From: an uncultured Ectothiorhodospiraceae bacterium | GTDB lineage: Bacteria > Pseudomonadota > Gammaproteobacteria > UBA9214 | Direction: 5' to 3' | NCBI GenBank assembly: GCA_947258615.1 | Contig: CAMYIX010000059.1 | Coordinates: 1 to 43,430 of the forward strand | DNA length: 43,430 nt | Part shown: positions 15,128 to 23,850 of the stretch, piece by piece | Position numbering within the stretch: the stretch's first letter is position 1 | Layout: each line of letters begins with the position of its first letter | Position numbers and translations under genes: made by a program | The notes under the pieces: model-generated | Seen by the model: the letters and a program-made list of their open reading frames with translations, nothing else | The model's database searches: none | What the model was told of the DNA's origin: nothing

Positions 15128-18100
15128 ATGAGAGCATTCAAGAAAAAGACTACCGATAAAAAGACCCTTCAGGAGCTGGTGCCGCTGAACGCATTGCCGG
15201 ACGAGCGTTTTGCCGAGGTCATGGACAAGATTGTCGTCGAGGAAATTCGCTCGGGTGGCTACCTGTTCCGCAAGGGTGACCGTGACAACCAGTCAATCTA
15301 TCTGCTCGACGGCAAGGTCAACCTGATAGATGGCCGCAGGAAGGTAACCAGTGAACTCGAGGGGGGTACGGACTTCAGCCGTTATCCCGTCGCCAGCCAG
15401 CAGCCTCGCACCCTGTCCGCCCGGGCCGTCACCAAAGTGGTGGTTGCCCGCATCGACTCGGGCATGCTGGATGCCTATCTGAACGGGGACCATGCCTCCG
15501 GCACCGAGGTGACCGAGATCAATTCCGACAGCAATGAAGACTGGATGACCCGTATGCTCCAGTCGGAGGCGTTTGAGAAGATTCCACCGGCCGGGATCCA
15601 GCGCCTGCTGATGAAGATGAAGTCGCTCCCGGTGCAGGCCGGCGAGGTCATCGTCCGCGAGGGTGACGTGGGCGACTTCTTCTACACCATCCACAGCGGG
15701 CGTTGCATCGTGACCCGGGAATCCTCCCCGGGCGGCGAGCAACAGGTGCTTGCCGAGCTGTCCAACGGCGAATGCTTCGGTGAAGAGGCGCTGGTGTCGG
15801 ATAGCAGGCGCAATGCCACGGTCAGCATGCAGACCGATGGCGTGTTGATGCGTCTGGCCAAGAGAGACTTCATCGAACTGCTGCAGAAACCCCTGGTCCG
15901 TTACGTTAACTATGAAGTCGCGACGAGAATGGTTGATGATGGTGCGGTCTGGGTCGATGTCAGATCGGAAGGTGAATATGAAGAGGGCGCCATTGAAGAG
16001 AGTGTCAACATTCCCCTGTCAACGTTGCGTAATGAGATACCAGAGCTGGTTTTCAATGCGCAATACATTATCTGTTGTGATACGGGCAGCCGCAGTGTCT
16101 CTGCTGCATTCATCCTGAGTCACAAGGGATTCGAGGTCTACGTGCTGGAGTCAGGCCTCAACGGCTTGTCCCTGGACGAGTTTGCCCAGGCCGGCCTGCC
16201 GGCCCATGGTGCCGGCCTGGTGCCCGATTTGGGTGCCGCGGAGCAGCAGCAAGCGGAAATGGTCAATTTCGACCAGGGACAGCCTGCTGCCGATAATGAC
16301 CGGTCGATCGAGATCGACTCGCTGCGCAGTGAAAATGAATCACTGCGCCAGCAGGTGCATGTACATCAGCAGGAGGAAGAGGCTTCATTCAAGCGACAAT
16401 TGCAGCTGCAGTCCGCAGAGGAAGAGAAACAGCTGCTGCGCGAACAGCACGCCTTGCTGCAGAAAGATTATCAGGATCGCATCGACCAGTTGCAGCTTGA
16501 ACTGGGGGAATCGAAACAGCTCATTCGGTCACTGCAGGACGAGGTCGGGAAAACCGTTCGGGAGGAGCAGCGGCTGCAGGAACATGCGGAATCTGCGCAA
16601 CGGTCTATGAAATTGCAGGTCGAGCACCTTGAAGGCGAGTCCATACAGTATGCCCAGCATGTCGAGGCCCTGCAGCACGAGCTCCAGGTCGCGAACGAAC
16701 AGCTGGGCCGGTTACAGGCCGAATCGGGATCACAGCGCCAGGACCAGGAGCAGCTGCTGGAAACGCTGCGCACCGAGCTAGCGCAGTCCAGGCGGGACAG
16801 GGCTGAGCTGGAGGCCCGGATCGCGGAGGCACAGCAGGAGAAGCAGGCCGCGGAGCAGGATGCCAGCGCTGAAGTGGCTGCACAACGTGACGAGTTGCAG
16901 CTCCTGCGCGAACAGTCCGTGCAGGCTGCCAGGCAGGTGGAGACCCTGCAGGCCGGGCTGCAGGCCGCCCAGGAACAGATCGGCGAGTCCCGGGCCGATT
17001 CGGAAGCCTGGCACCAGACGCAGCAGATGGTGGACACGCTGCGTGCCGAACTGGAAGGGTCGGAACAGCATGCCCAGACGCTGCAGCAGGAGATCGAAGC
17101 CCTGCAACAGCAGAAACAGGCCGTTGCCGAGCAGTCGGTTGCGAGCTTGCACGAACGCAGCACGGAACTGGAACAGCTCAATCGTCAGCTGGCGCAGGCG
17201 CAAACGGAAAACGACGGGCTCAGCGGAAGGCTTGCCGATACGCTGGCCAATTCCGATGGACTGGAACAGCAGCTGAAGGAGTTGGCTGGCAGTAACGAGG
17301 CCAGGCTGCAGCAGCTGCAGGAGCACAATCAGCAGCTGACCGAGGAACTCGATCATGCCCGTGCCGGCCGCCGGGAGCTGGAGGGCCAGGTCGAGGCGCT
17401 GCAACAGCGGTACCAGGAGATTCAGCAACAGCTCGAGTTGAGCCGGTCCGAGACCGACGACGGCCAGGCCAGGCTGCAGCAGCTGACTGAGGATCTCGAT
17501 CATAGTCATACCGATCGCCGGGAGCTGGAGGGCCAGGTCGAGGCGCTGCAACAGCGGCACCAGGAGATTCAGCAACAGTTCGAGCTGAGCCGGTCCGAGG
17601 CCGACGACGGCCAGGCCAGGCTGCAGCAGCTGCAACAGGACTACGAGTCCCTGCAGGGTGAAAATCAGCACCTCCGGGACCAGCATCAAGGGCTGGCCGA
17701 ACATACCCAGGGTCTGGATGCCGAGAAACAGGCCACGCTCGAGCGCTTGCAGACACTCCAGCAGGAGCTGGAGTCGCAGGGCAATTCCTTCGAAGACCGG
17801 GCCGCAAGTTATGAACAACAGCTTGCCGAGCTTCGCGATCAGCTGGAACAGACCCGGGCGGCGGCCGGCGAGGAACAGCAGGGCCTGGAAGCTACGCTGC
17901 GGGAATACCAGGAATACAAGGAAGAAGCCCAGGCCCGGCTCGAGCAACAACAGCAACAGCATGACGAGTTGCGGCAGGAGCAGCAGCGTCTCGCGGGCGA
18001 ACATGAGGCAGTGGTAGCGGAACGCGATGATTTGAAGCAGAGACTGTCCGCTGTCGAAGACGATCTGGGCGCCCGGCAAGAGGAAATCAACCGGCTGAAT

Positions 18101-20356
18101 GAAGCCGTCGCCTCGGCCGGGGATACGGCTGAAAAAGAGATCCAGATGCTGCATGAGCGCCTCGCCGGGGAACAGGCACGCGCCAGTAGCGCGGAACAGG
18201 GCGCGGAAGAACAGCTGGCAAGGGCCGCTGCCCTGCAGCAGGAGCTGGACCGCAAGGAGCAGGCGGTCAATGAGCTTGTGGAGCAGCTGCAGGCGGCGCA
18301 ACAGCAATCAGAGCAAGACCGGGAGCGCCTGCTGCAGCACGAGGCGCAGGTGCAGGCGACACAGCAGGAGCACCAGACTGCACTCCAGGAGCTGTGCACG
18401 CAGCTGGAGGGCAAGCATGATCTGGAAGGGGAGATGCAGGGTCAGGTTGACCGCCTCGGCAAGCAGCTGGAACAGTCGGCCGAAACCCTGCAGCAACTGC
18501 GCGATGAGGCCCAGGAAAATGACCGGCGCTTGAGGGATGAGCTGGCCGAGGAACGCCGCGCACGCACCGGGGAGCGCGCCGAAATGGCGGCGCGCCAGAA
18601 GGAGCTCAAGCAGCAGCTCGCCGAGGTGGCCGGAAAACATGAAGGTGTACTGGCCAGCCAGTCAGATATCGTAGAGCAAGCCAGGGAAGAGGTGCGCCGG
18701 GAAGAGCGGGCGCGGTTCCAGCAGGAGCTGGAGCAGCGGGGGCAATCCAGTAAGCAGGACGCCGATCTGCAGGCCGAGTTCGACAGGCTGCGCGAGGAGG
18801 CGGCCACGGCACTGGCGCAGGAGCAGAAGCGCAGCGGTTCCGAGCTGGCCGTAGCCCGGGAGCAGCGGGCCCAGGCGAAAGCCGAGATTGTCGGCCTCAA
18901 TAACCAGCTGAAGCAGCTGACACAGGAGCGCGATGTGGCGGTGAGCCGCAGGGAGGCGCTGGAGAGCCAGCTCGAGGCATTGCGCAAGGATGCTCCGGAG
19001 GTCACCGAACCAGCCGACCCGGATGCGGCAAAGCTGCGCGAGGAGCTCGAGGATGCCAGGATGAATATCGAGATCGCCATTCGCCTGCGTACCGAGGTCG
19101 AGACCGAACTCGAGCGGGTCACCGAGCACCGGGATCAGCTGATCCGCCAGCTGGATGAGCGCGACCCGGTGCAGGCCGACAGGCCCGTCTCCGCACCGGA
19201 TGAGGCTAACAAGTTGCTGGCGGCAAGCCAGCAAACTTCCCCCGAGGACGAAGCCAGTACGGGATTCAAGTATGTCGTTGATGAGGACGGCGATGACAAG
19301 CGCCGCTGGTTGGGCGGGGTGGTCGGGCTCGCCATGGCCGGCATCGTGGGCCTGGTGATCTGGCTCATGCTGAGCGTGGAAAATCCGATGGCGCGGTTCC
19401 TTGACCTGGTGAATATGGACAAGGCCCGATCGGCCTGGTCAGAATTCCGTTTGCCCCAATGGCCGGGTTTCGCCGCCATGCAGGAAGGTGGCGCCCCGCA
19501 GGAGATCAAGGCGGTATTGACCTCACCCGTGGAGACGCAGGCCGCCCCCGGCAGTCCCGTGGTCGAGACCCCGCCGCAAGCGGTCGCCTCGGCCGCAACA
19601 GCGCCGGCTGTGGACCTGCCCAGGGCCAAACGCTCTTTCAGGGATGCCTTGTCCAGTGGCGGGCGTGGTCCGCTGATGCTGGAGCTGGCCGGCGCCAGTT
19701 ATATGATGGGCAGTGAGGGGAACTCGCTGAATTTCGAGGAACGACCCCTGCACCGGGTCGAGCTGGCCCCGTTTTCAATAAGCAAGTACGAGGTAAGTTT
19801 CGCCGAGTATGGGCGCTTTGTGCGGGCCACCGGTCGTCGCCTCCCCCACGATGAGAAGTGGGGCCGGGAAGACCGCCCGGTCATCAATGTCACCTGGAAG
19901 GATGCGCGCGCATATACCCGCTGGTTGTCGAAGCAGACCGGGCATCTGTACCGGCTACCGACCGAGGCGGAATGGGAATATGCGGCCCGTTCGGGCACCA
20001 CAGCCGATTACTGGTGGGATGAGGCCACGAACACGATCCAGGCCAACTGCTTCAATTGCGGCAGCGAGTGGGATGGCAACAGCTCGGCCCCCGTGGGGAG
20101 TTTTGCCGCCAACAGCCTCGGCCTGCACGACACCGCAGGTAATGTCCAGGAGTGGACCGAGGACTGCTATCACCCGAGTTACCGAGGCGCACCGGCGGAT
20201 GGCAGTGCCCGGGACCGGGCGGGGTGCACCCAGCGCGTGGTCCGTGGCGGGAGCTATTCCAGCCCGATCGAAAGCCTGCGCAGCAACAAGCGTGGACACT
20301 ATGAGCAGGACACCCGCATCGACAATCTGGGCTTCCGCATAGTGCGCGTCAAATAA
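15128..20356 (+). CDS. Giant CNB-CNB-rhodanese-coiled-coil-TM-FGE-like fusion protein
   Basis: 1742 residues. Domains in order: a degenerate cyclic-nucleotide-binding fold (about 18-115); a second one (about 144-258) keeping FGEEALVSDSRRNATV with the Glu and Arg that contact a cyclic nucleotide; a rhodanese domain (about 268-350) with a complete active loop CDTGSRS, Cys317; about 950 residues of Gln/Glu-rich coiled coil (390-1340); one membrane helix (about 1394-1417) after DDKRRW; a linker; and a C-terminal FGE/SUMF1-like domain (about 1510-1742). Basic residues before the helix suggest a cytoplasmic N-terminus and periplasmic C-terminus. The FGE-like domain lacks the catalytic cysteines (RGGSYSSPIES), so it is probably a binding domain. 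The ATG at 15128 follows AGAGGAAA. The overall function is unknown; a signalling scaffold is one possibility. Confidence 0.93.
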   Translation: MRAFKKKTTDKKTLQELVPLNALPDERFAEVMDKIVVEEIRSGGYLFRKGDRDNQSIYLLDGKVNLIDGRRKVTSELEGGTDFSRYPVASQQPRTLSARAVTKVVVARIDSGMLDAYLNGDHASGTEVTEINSDSNEDWMTRMLQSEAFEKIPPAGIQRLLMKMKSLPVQAGEVIVREGDVGDFFYTIHSGRCIVTRESSPGGEQQVLAELSNGECFGEEALVSDSRRNATVSMQTDGVLMRLAKRDFIELLQKPLVRYVNYEVATRMVDDGAVWVDVRSEGEYEEGAIEESVNIPLSTLRNEIPELVFNAQYIICCDTGSRSVSAAFILSHKGFEVYVLESGLNGLSLDEFAQAGLPAHGAGLVPDLGAAEQQQAEMVNFDQGQPAADNDRSIEIDSLRSENESLRQQVHVHQQEEEASFKRQLQLQSAEEEKQLLREQHALLQKDYQDRIDQLQLELGESKQLIRSLQDEVGKTVREEQRLQEHAESAQRSMKLQVEHLEGESIQYAQHVEALQHELQVANEQLGRLQAESGSQRQDQEQLLETLRTELAQSRRDRAELEARIAEAQQEKQAAEQDASAEVAAQRDELQLLREQSVQAARQVETLQAGLQAAQEQIGESRADSEAWHQTQQMVDTLRAELEGSEQHAQTLQQEIEALQQQKQAVAEQSVASLHERSTELEQLNRQLAQAQTENDGLSGRLADTLANSDGLEQQLKELAGSNEARLQQLQEHNQQLTEELDHARAGRRELEGQVEALQQRYQEIQQQLELSRSETDDGQARLQQLTEDLDHSHTDRRELEGQVEALQQRHQEIQQQFELSRSEADDGQARLQQLQQDYESLQGENQHLRDQHQGLAEHTQGLDAEKQATLERLQTLQQELESQGNSFEDRAASYEQQLAELRDQLEQTRAAAGEEQQGLEATLREYQEYKEEAQARLEQQQQQHDELRQEQQRLAGEHEAVVAERDDLKQRLSAVEDDLGARQEEINRLNEAVASAGDTAEKEIQMLHERLAGEQARASSAEQGAEEQLARAAALQQELDRKEQAVNELVEQLQAAQQQSEQDRERLLQHEAQVQATQQEHQTALQELCTQLEGKHDLEGEMQGQVDRLGKQLEQSAETLQQLRDEAQENDRRLRDELAEERRARTGERAEMAARQKELKQQLAEVAGKHEGVLASQSDIVEQAREEVRREERARFQQELEQRGQSSKQDADLQAEFDRLREEAATALAQEQKRSGSELAVAREQRAQAKAEIVGLNNQLKQLTQERDVAVSRREALESQLEALRKDAPEVTEPADPDAAKLREELEDARMNIEIAIRLRTEVETELERVTEHRDQLIRQLDERDPVQADRPVSAPDEANKLLAASQQTSPEDEASTGFKYVVDEDGDDKRRWLGGVVGLAMAGIVGLVIWLMLSVENPMARFLDLVNMDKARSAWSEFRLPQWPGFAAMQEGGAPQEIKAVLTSPVETQAAPGSPVVETPPQAVASAATAPAVDLPRAKRSFRDALSSGGRGPLMLELAGASYMMGSEGNSLNFEERPLHRVELAPFSISKYEVSFAEYGRFVRATGRRLPHDEKWGREDRPVINVTWKDARAYTRWLSKQTGHLYRLPTEAEWEYAARSGTTADYWWDEATNTIQANCFNCGSEWDGNSSAPVGSFAANSLGLHDTAGNVQEWTEDCYHPSYRGAPADGSARDRAGCTQRVVRGGSYSSPIESLRSNKRGHYEQDTRIDNLGFRIVRVK
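17333..17626 (+). repeat. 147-bp tandem duplication inside the coiled coil
   Basis: Two copies, 17333-17479 and 17480-17626, differ at few positions. Each encodes 49 residues (seven heptads) containing RRELEGQVEALQQR and QARLQQL, so the coiled-coil register is kept. They cover residues 736-833 of the 1742-residue protein. Confidence 0.85.
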
Positions 20357-20419
20357 CGACCGGCCGGCCCTTGCCGTCCGCCCGGTTGACAACGGTGTGC
20401 AGCACCGTAGTCTGCTGGC

Positions 20420-21298
20420 ATGGCGCACGTTCTCGGTATCGGCAATGCAACGCTGGACATCATTCATGCCGTGGATGGCTACCCCCGGGAAAATGACGAG
20501 GTCCGCTGTAGTGGCCGGACCGTCAGTCGCGGCGGCAATGTCGCGAACACCCTGGTCGTCCTGAGTCAGCTGGGACATGCCTGCCGCTGGGCCGGTGTAC
20601 TGGCCGATTCGGCGGAAGGCCGCCTGGTCAGCGATGACCTCGAATCCAACGGTATCGACACCGCTGACAGCCGTCTGCTCGCGAGCGGCAGCATGCCGGT
20701 ATCAACCATCCTGCTGAATACCGCGAATGGTTCCCGTACCATCGTGCATCACCGGGACCTGCCGGAATACAGCTGTGCCGATTTTGAGTCGCTCGATCTG
20801 CGCAGCTGCGACTGGTTGCATTTCGAGGGCCGCAATACCGAGCAGTTGCAGCGGATGTTGCACTGGTCACGCAGCCGGTTCCCGTCCATCCCCCGCTCAC
20901 TCGAAATCGAGAAGCCCCGCCAGGGCATCGAGTCCCTGTTCGGCCTTGCCGACGTGTTGCTGTTTTCCGGGGATTACGCCCGCCACCGCGGCCATGATGG
21001 CCCCGAGGCCCTGCTGCATACCGTGCACGACTCCAGCCCCCGGGCGGACCTGTACTGTACCTGGGGCGGTCAGGGTGCCGTTGCCCTGGACCGGCTGGGT
21101 CGTGTCAGCCACCAGCCGGCGATTGCGCCGCGCCGGGTGGTCGATACCCTGGGTGCCGGGGACACCTTCAATGCCGCCGTGATACACGGCTACCTGTCCG
21201 GCCTGGATACGGCATCCCGGCTCAGGCAGGCCTGTGAACTGGCCGGCAAAAAGTGTGGCCAGACCGGTTTCAACGGACTGGTCCGGGCAGGTCGTTGA
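20420..21298 (+). CDS. PfkB/ribokinase-family sugar kinase (ketohexokinase-like)
   Basis: 292-residue PfkB-family kinase that transfers phosphate from ATP to a sugar or sugar-like substrate. The N-terminal GIGNATLDIIHAVDGYP, the substrate-site glycines in VSRGGNVANTLVVLSQLG, and the C-terminal DTLGAGDTFNAA (GAGD at 245-248, Asp248 as the catalytic base) are clear. Overall it is closest in feel to ketohexokinase-type members, but the substrate is not determinable. It begins 63 bases after the giant gene. A TTGACA-N16-TAGTCT sequence lies in that gap, which could give it a separate, nearly leaderless transcript. The Rieske gene follows after three bases. Confidence 0.88.
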   Translation: MAHVLGIGNATLDIIHAVDGYPRENDEVRCSGRTVSRGGNVANTLVVLSQLGHACRWAGVLADSAEGRLVSDDLESNGIDTADSRLLASGSMPVSTILLNTANGSRTIVHHRDLPEYSCADFESLDLRSCDWLHFEGRNTEQLQRMLHWSRSRFPSIPRSLEIEKPRQGIESLFGLADVLLFSGDYARHRGHDGPEALLHTVHDSSPRADLYCTWGGQGAVALDRLGRVSHQPAIAPRRVVDTLGAGDTFNAAVIHGYLSGLDTASRLRQACELAGKKCGQTGFNGLVRAGR

Positions 21299-21301
21299 GC
21301 C

Positions 21302-21697
21302 ATGGGCCCGACAGCAGCACCATTCGTCCTCTGCCGGCTCGATGAGCTGGCTGATCCCGGCAGCAAGGCAATGACCGTGGACCTGCCCGATGGTCCCGGG
21401 GAGGTGTTCGTAGTACGCCAGGGTGACCGGGTCTACGCCTATCTCAACCGCTGCCCGCACACCGGTGGCCCGCTGGACTGGGTGCCGGACCAGTTTCTGA
21501 ATCTCGAACAGGACCACATTCAGTGCGCCACCCATGCCGCCCTGTTCCGCATCCAGGACGGTTTATGCGTGGCCGGACCCTGTTCAGGTGACCGGCTCAC
21601 CGCCGTGCCCGCGGGTGTTGAAAACGGCGACATCGTCATTCGGCCCGGACCGGTGGGAGTGCGGGACAGTCCGGGTGATGGCAGCGACCATGAGTGA
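21302..21697 (+). CDS. Rieske [2Fe-2S] protein
   Basis: 131-residue soluble Rieske-type ferredoxin. The cluster ligands are Cys51-x-His53 (NRCPHTGGPLDW) and Cys75-x2-His78 (IQCATHAALF); the second motif is followed by a normal RIQDGLCVAGPC loop. No membrane anchor or signal peptide is seen, so it is a cytoplasmic electron carrier or a partner of an oxygenase, although no oxygenase gene is adjacent. It starts three bases after the PfkB gene, and its end overlaps the ABC ATPase start by eight bases. Confidence 0.9.
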   Translation: MGPTAAPFVLCRLDELADPGSKAMTVDLPDGPGEVFVVRQGDRVYAYLNRCPHTGGPLDWVPDQFLNLEQDHIQCATHAALFRIQDGLCVAGPCSGDRLTAVPAGVENGDIVIRPGPVGVRDSPGDGSDHE

Positions 21698-22433
21698 CCC
21701 GGTGATCGAGGTGGTGGATGTCAGCAAGCGTTTCGACGCCGTGCTGGCGGTCGACCGGGTCAGTTTCAGTGTCGAGCGCGGTGCGGTGTGCGCCCTGCTG
21801 GGCGGTAACGGTGCCGGCAAGACCACCCTGCTGTCCATGCTGCTGGGCCTGCTGCTGCCGACCTCGGGGCGGCTTTCCCTGCTGGGTACGGACATGCTGC
21901 GGCAGCGTTACCGGGTGCTCGAACGCATCAACTTCTCCTCGCCCTATGTGGACCTGCCGCAACGCCTTACGGTGCGCGAGAACCTCAGCGTCTATGCGCG
22001 CCTGTACGGGGTCAAAAGGGTCAGGCAGCGGCTGGCCGAGCTGGAGGGCCAGCTGGAGCTCGGCGACTTTATGGGGCGCACCTACGGCACCCTGTCGGCC
22101 GGTCAGCGAACCCGGGTGGCGCTGGCTAAGTCGCTGCTCAACCGGCCGGAGTTGCTGCTGCTGGACGAACCCACGGCCTCGCTGGACCCCGATACGGCCG
22201 ATACCATTCGTCGTTTCCTAAAGGAATATCAAGGGCAGAGCGGGGCAAGCGTCCTGATGGCCTCCCACAATATGCTGGAAGTGGAGCGGATGTGTGATGA
22301 TGTGATCGTCCTGCGCCGCGGCGGCATCGTCGATCGGGGTTCGCCTGGGGAACTGCTCGCGCGCTACGGCCGGGAAACCCTGGAAGAGGTGTTCATCGAT
22401 GTGGCGCGTGCGTCCGGTCGGGGGGCGGCATGA
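21690..22433 (+). CDS. ABC-2 type transporter ATP-binding protein
   Basis: 247-residue ATPase subunit. Walker A GGNGAGKT lies at 38-45, the signature LSAGQRTRVALAKSLL starts at 135, and Walker B is LLLLDEPTASLDPD with the switch histidine in MASHNMLEVERM. The type is that of NodI- and CcmA-like exporters. The ATG at 21690 was chosen because it overlaps the Rieske stop, giving coupled translation; an in-frame ATG at 21678 is also possible. It overlaps the permease gene by ATGA (22430-22433). The substrate cannot be told. Confidence 0.92.
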   Translation: MSDPVIEVVDVSKRFDAVLAVDRVSFSVERGAVCALLGGNGAGKTTLLSMLLGLLLPTSGRLSLLGTDMLRQRYRVLERINFSSPYVDLPQRLTVRENLSVYARLYGVKRVRQRLAELEGQLELGDFMGRTYGTLSAGQRTRVALAKSLLNRPELLLLDEPTASLDPDTADTIRRFLKEYQGQSGASVLMASHNMLEVERMCDDVIVLRRGGIVDRGSPGELLARYGRETLEEVFIDVARASGRGAA

Positions 22434-23224
22434 GTGCCCTGCGGCGTATCAATGCCATGGTGCTGCGTTATATCTACCTGGTGCGGGGTTCCTGGCCGCG
22501 CATCCTCGAGCTGTTCTACTGGCCGGCGGTGCAGCTGATCCTGTGGGGTTTCATTACCGAGTTCTTTGTCACCAACAGCACCTGGCTGATGCAGGCCTCC
22601 GGGGTGTTGCTGGCCGCGGTGCTGTTGTGGGACGTGTTGTTCCGGGGTCACCTGGGCGTGTCGCTGGCCTTCTTCGAGGAGATGTACTCGCGCAATCTCG
22701 GTCACCTGTTCGCCAGCCCCCTGCGGCCCTGGGAGCTGGTCGGTGCCCTGCTGCTGATCAGCCTGATCCGTACCCTGATCGGCGTCGGCGGGGCCGCCCT
22801 GCTGGCGATCCCGCTGTTCGATTATTCCATCTTCGGCTTGGGTCTGCCGTTGCTGGGATTCTTTGCCAACCTGCTGGTGATGGGCTGGGCCATCGGTCTG
22901 CTGGTTTCGGGGCTGGTGCTGCGTTACGGCCTGGGTGCGGAGAGTTTTGCCTGGGTGTCGATTTTTGCCATCGCGCCGCTGAGCGGGATCTACTATCCGG
23001 TTTCGGTGCTGCCTGACTGGTTGCAGGCGGTGGCCTGGGCGCTGCCGTCAAGCCATGTGTTCGAAGGCATGCGCGCCGTGATGTTCGACCAGGTATTCAG
23101 GGCCGACCACATGATCCAGGCCGTGCTGTTGAATGGCCTGCTGCTGATGGCGGGCACCGGGGTGTTCCTCAAGGCGTTCAACAGCGCCCGGCGCCGCGGC
23201 CTGTTACTGCGGATCGGGGAGTAA
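22430..23224 (+). CDS. ABC-2 type transporter permease
   Basis: 264-residue integral membrane protein with about six helices, partner of the preceding ATPase. It has the ABC-2 membrane-domain features: an N-terminal amphipathic stretch (RRINAMVLRYIYLVRGSW), a conserved FYWPAVQLILWGF first helix, and the late motif YYPVSVLPDWLQAVAWALPSSHVFEGMR, very typical of NodJ-like exporters of polysaccharides, lipids or drugs. It starts inside the ATPase stop codon. It is the last gene of the operon-like run that starts at 15128 or 20420. Confidence 0.92.
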   Translation: MSALRRINAMVLRYIYLVRGSWPRILELFYWPAVQLILWGFITEFFVTNSTWLMQASGVLLAAVLLWDVLFRGHLGVSLAFFEEMYSRNLGHLFASPLRPWELVGALLLISLIRTLIGVGGAALLAIPLFDYSIFGLGLPLLGFFANLLVMGWAIGLLVSGLVLRYGLGAESFAWVSIFAIAPLSGIYYPVSVLPDWLQAVAWALPSSHVFEGMRAVMFDQVFRADHMIQAVLLNGLLLMAGTGVFLKAFNSARRRGLLLRIGE

Positions 23225-23229
23225 CCGGT

Positions 23230-23415
23230 TTATTCCCGGTCGAGCAGGGTGCGGATGATATGAATGGATGCTTTCTCCTGCGCGATTTCGCATTCGATTT
23301 CCTGCACCAGCTGCAACGCCATTTCGGAGGCGGTTGCCTCATGCTCGGTGCTGCCGTGCGCCTGTTCCTGTTCAGACTGGATTTTGCCGCTTGCCATATC
23401 GTAAACGATAGCCAT
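23230..23415 (-). CDS. Small acidic protein of unknown function
   Basis: 61 residues, no membrane segment, predicted helical in its second half (SEMALQLVQEIECEIAQEKASIHIIRTLLDRE). The reverse-strand start at 23415 follows CAGGAGAAGATCC, a strong ribosome site, which is the main reason to believe the gene. I recognise no family. It ends six bases from the stop of the convergent ABC permease. The 147-bp gap upstream, to the next small gene, shows nothing I can support. Confidence 0.6.
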   Translation of the reverse strand: MAIVYDMASGKIQSEQEQAHGSTEHEATASEMALQLVQEIECEIAQEKASIHIIRTLLDRE

Positions 23416-23562
23416 GGATCTTCTCCTGCCGCAGTGGGCTCAAGAGATGTATCGGCAGAACGGTGTGGGGGTTGAGGTAGCGGCGGAGTGATTTGTTAAT
23501 TGCCTTTTATTTCAGCTTCTTGACAGGCTTCCGGGCCGCTGGCAGGGGTGCCGGTTCGCGGC

Positions 23563-23850
23563 CTATTCCAGATCGTCGAGCGGGTTGATGTGGTCGTTGG
23601 GGGCATTCAGCTCGAGGTCGACACCGTAGTCCTCGCGTTCGATATCCAGTGACCCCGACCAGTCTTCGGGTGGTTCGATCGGCTGGATTTCCATTTCATG
23701 CCAGGAGTCGAAGTCGATTTCCTCGACGGCTCCGTCGAAGTACTGTATCTCCATGGTCGCTTCGTCTTCATCCAGCGCCACGATTTCGAAATTGTCGCGA
23801 CCGATATTCTGGTACCAGTCACCGATACACGGTTTGAATTCGTTCACCAT
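23563..23850 (-). CDS. Small acidic protein, WYxN...DxDxW pattern (DUF6763-like)
   Basis: 95 residues, very acidic, soluble. The N-terminal PCIGDWYQNIGRDNFEIVALDEDE, then IQYFDGAVEEIDFDSWHEMEI, form a compact beta-rich domain. The C-terminal third is acidic and probably disordered. It resembles small conserved gammaproteobacterial proteins of the DUF6763 type, recalled from memory and not checked. The same W-Y-x-N and D-x-D-x-W landmarks are in the 9239-9463 protein. The start follows AAGGGCAAATCTA on the reverse strand. Confidence 0.75.
   Translation of the reverse strand: MVNEFKPCIGDWYQNIGRDNFEIVALDEDEATMEIQYFDGAVEEIDFDSWHEMEIQPIEPPEDWSGSLDIEREDYGVDLELNAPNDHINPLDDLE

Noticed and set aside
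16778..18307. Long reverse-strand frame of 509 codons inside the giant coiled-coil gene
   Set aside because: It is a Leu-rich mirror of the Gln/Glu-rich coiled coil on the other strand, with no ribosome site and no recognisable domain.
19660..20356. Active sulfatase-modifying (FGE) enzyme
   Set aside because: The catalytic cysteine region is replaced by serines and no sulfatase gene is nearby.
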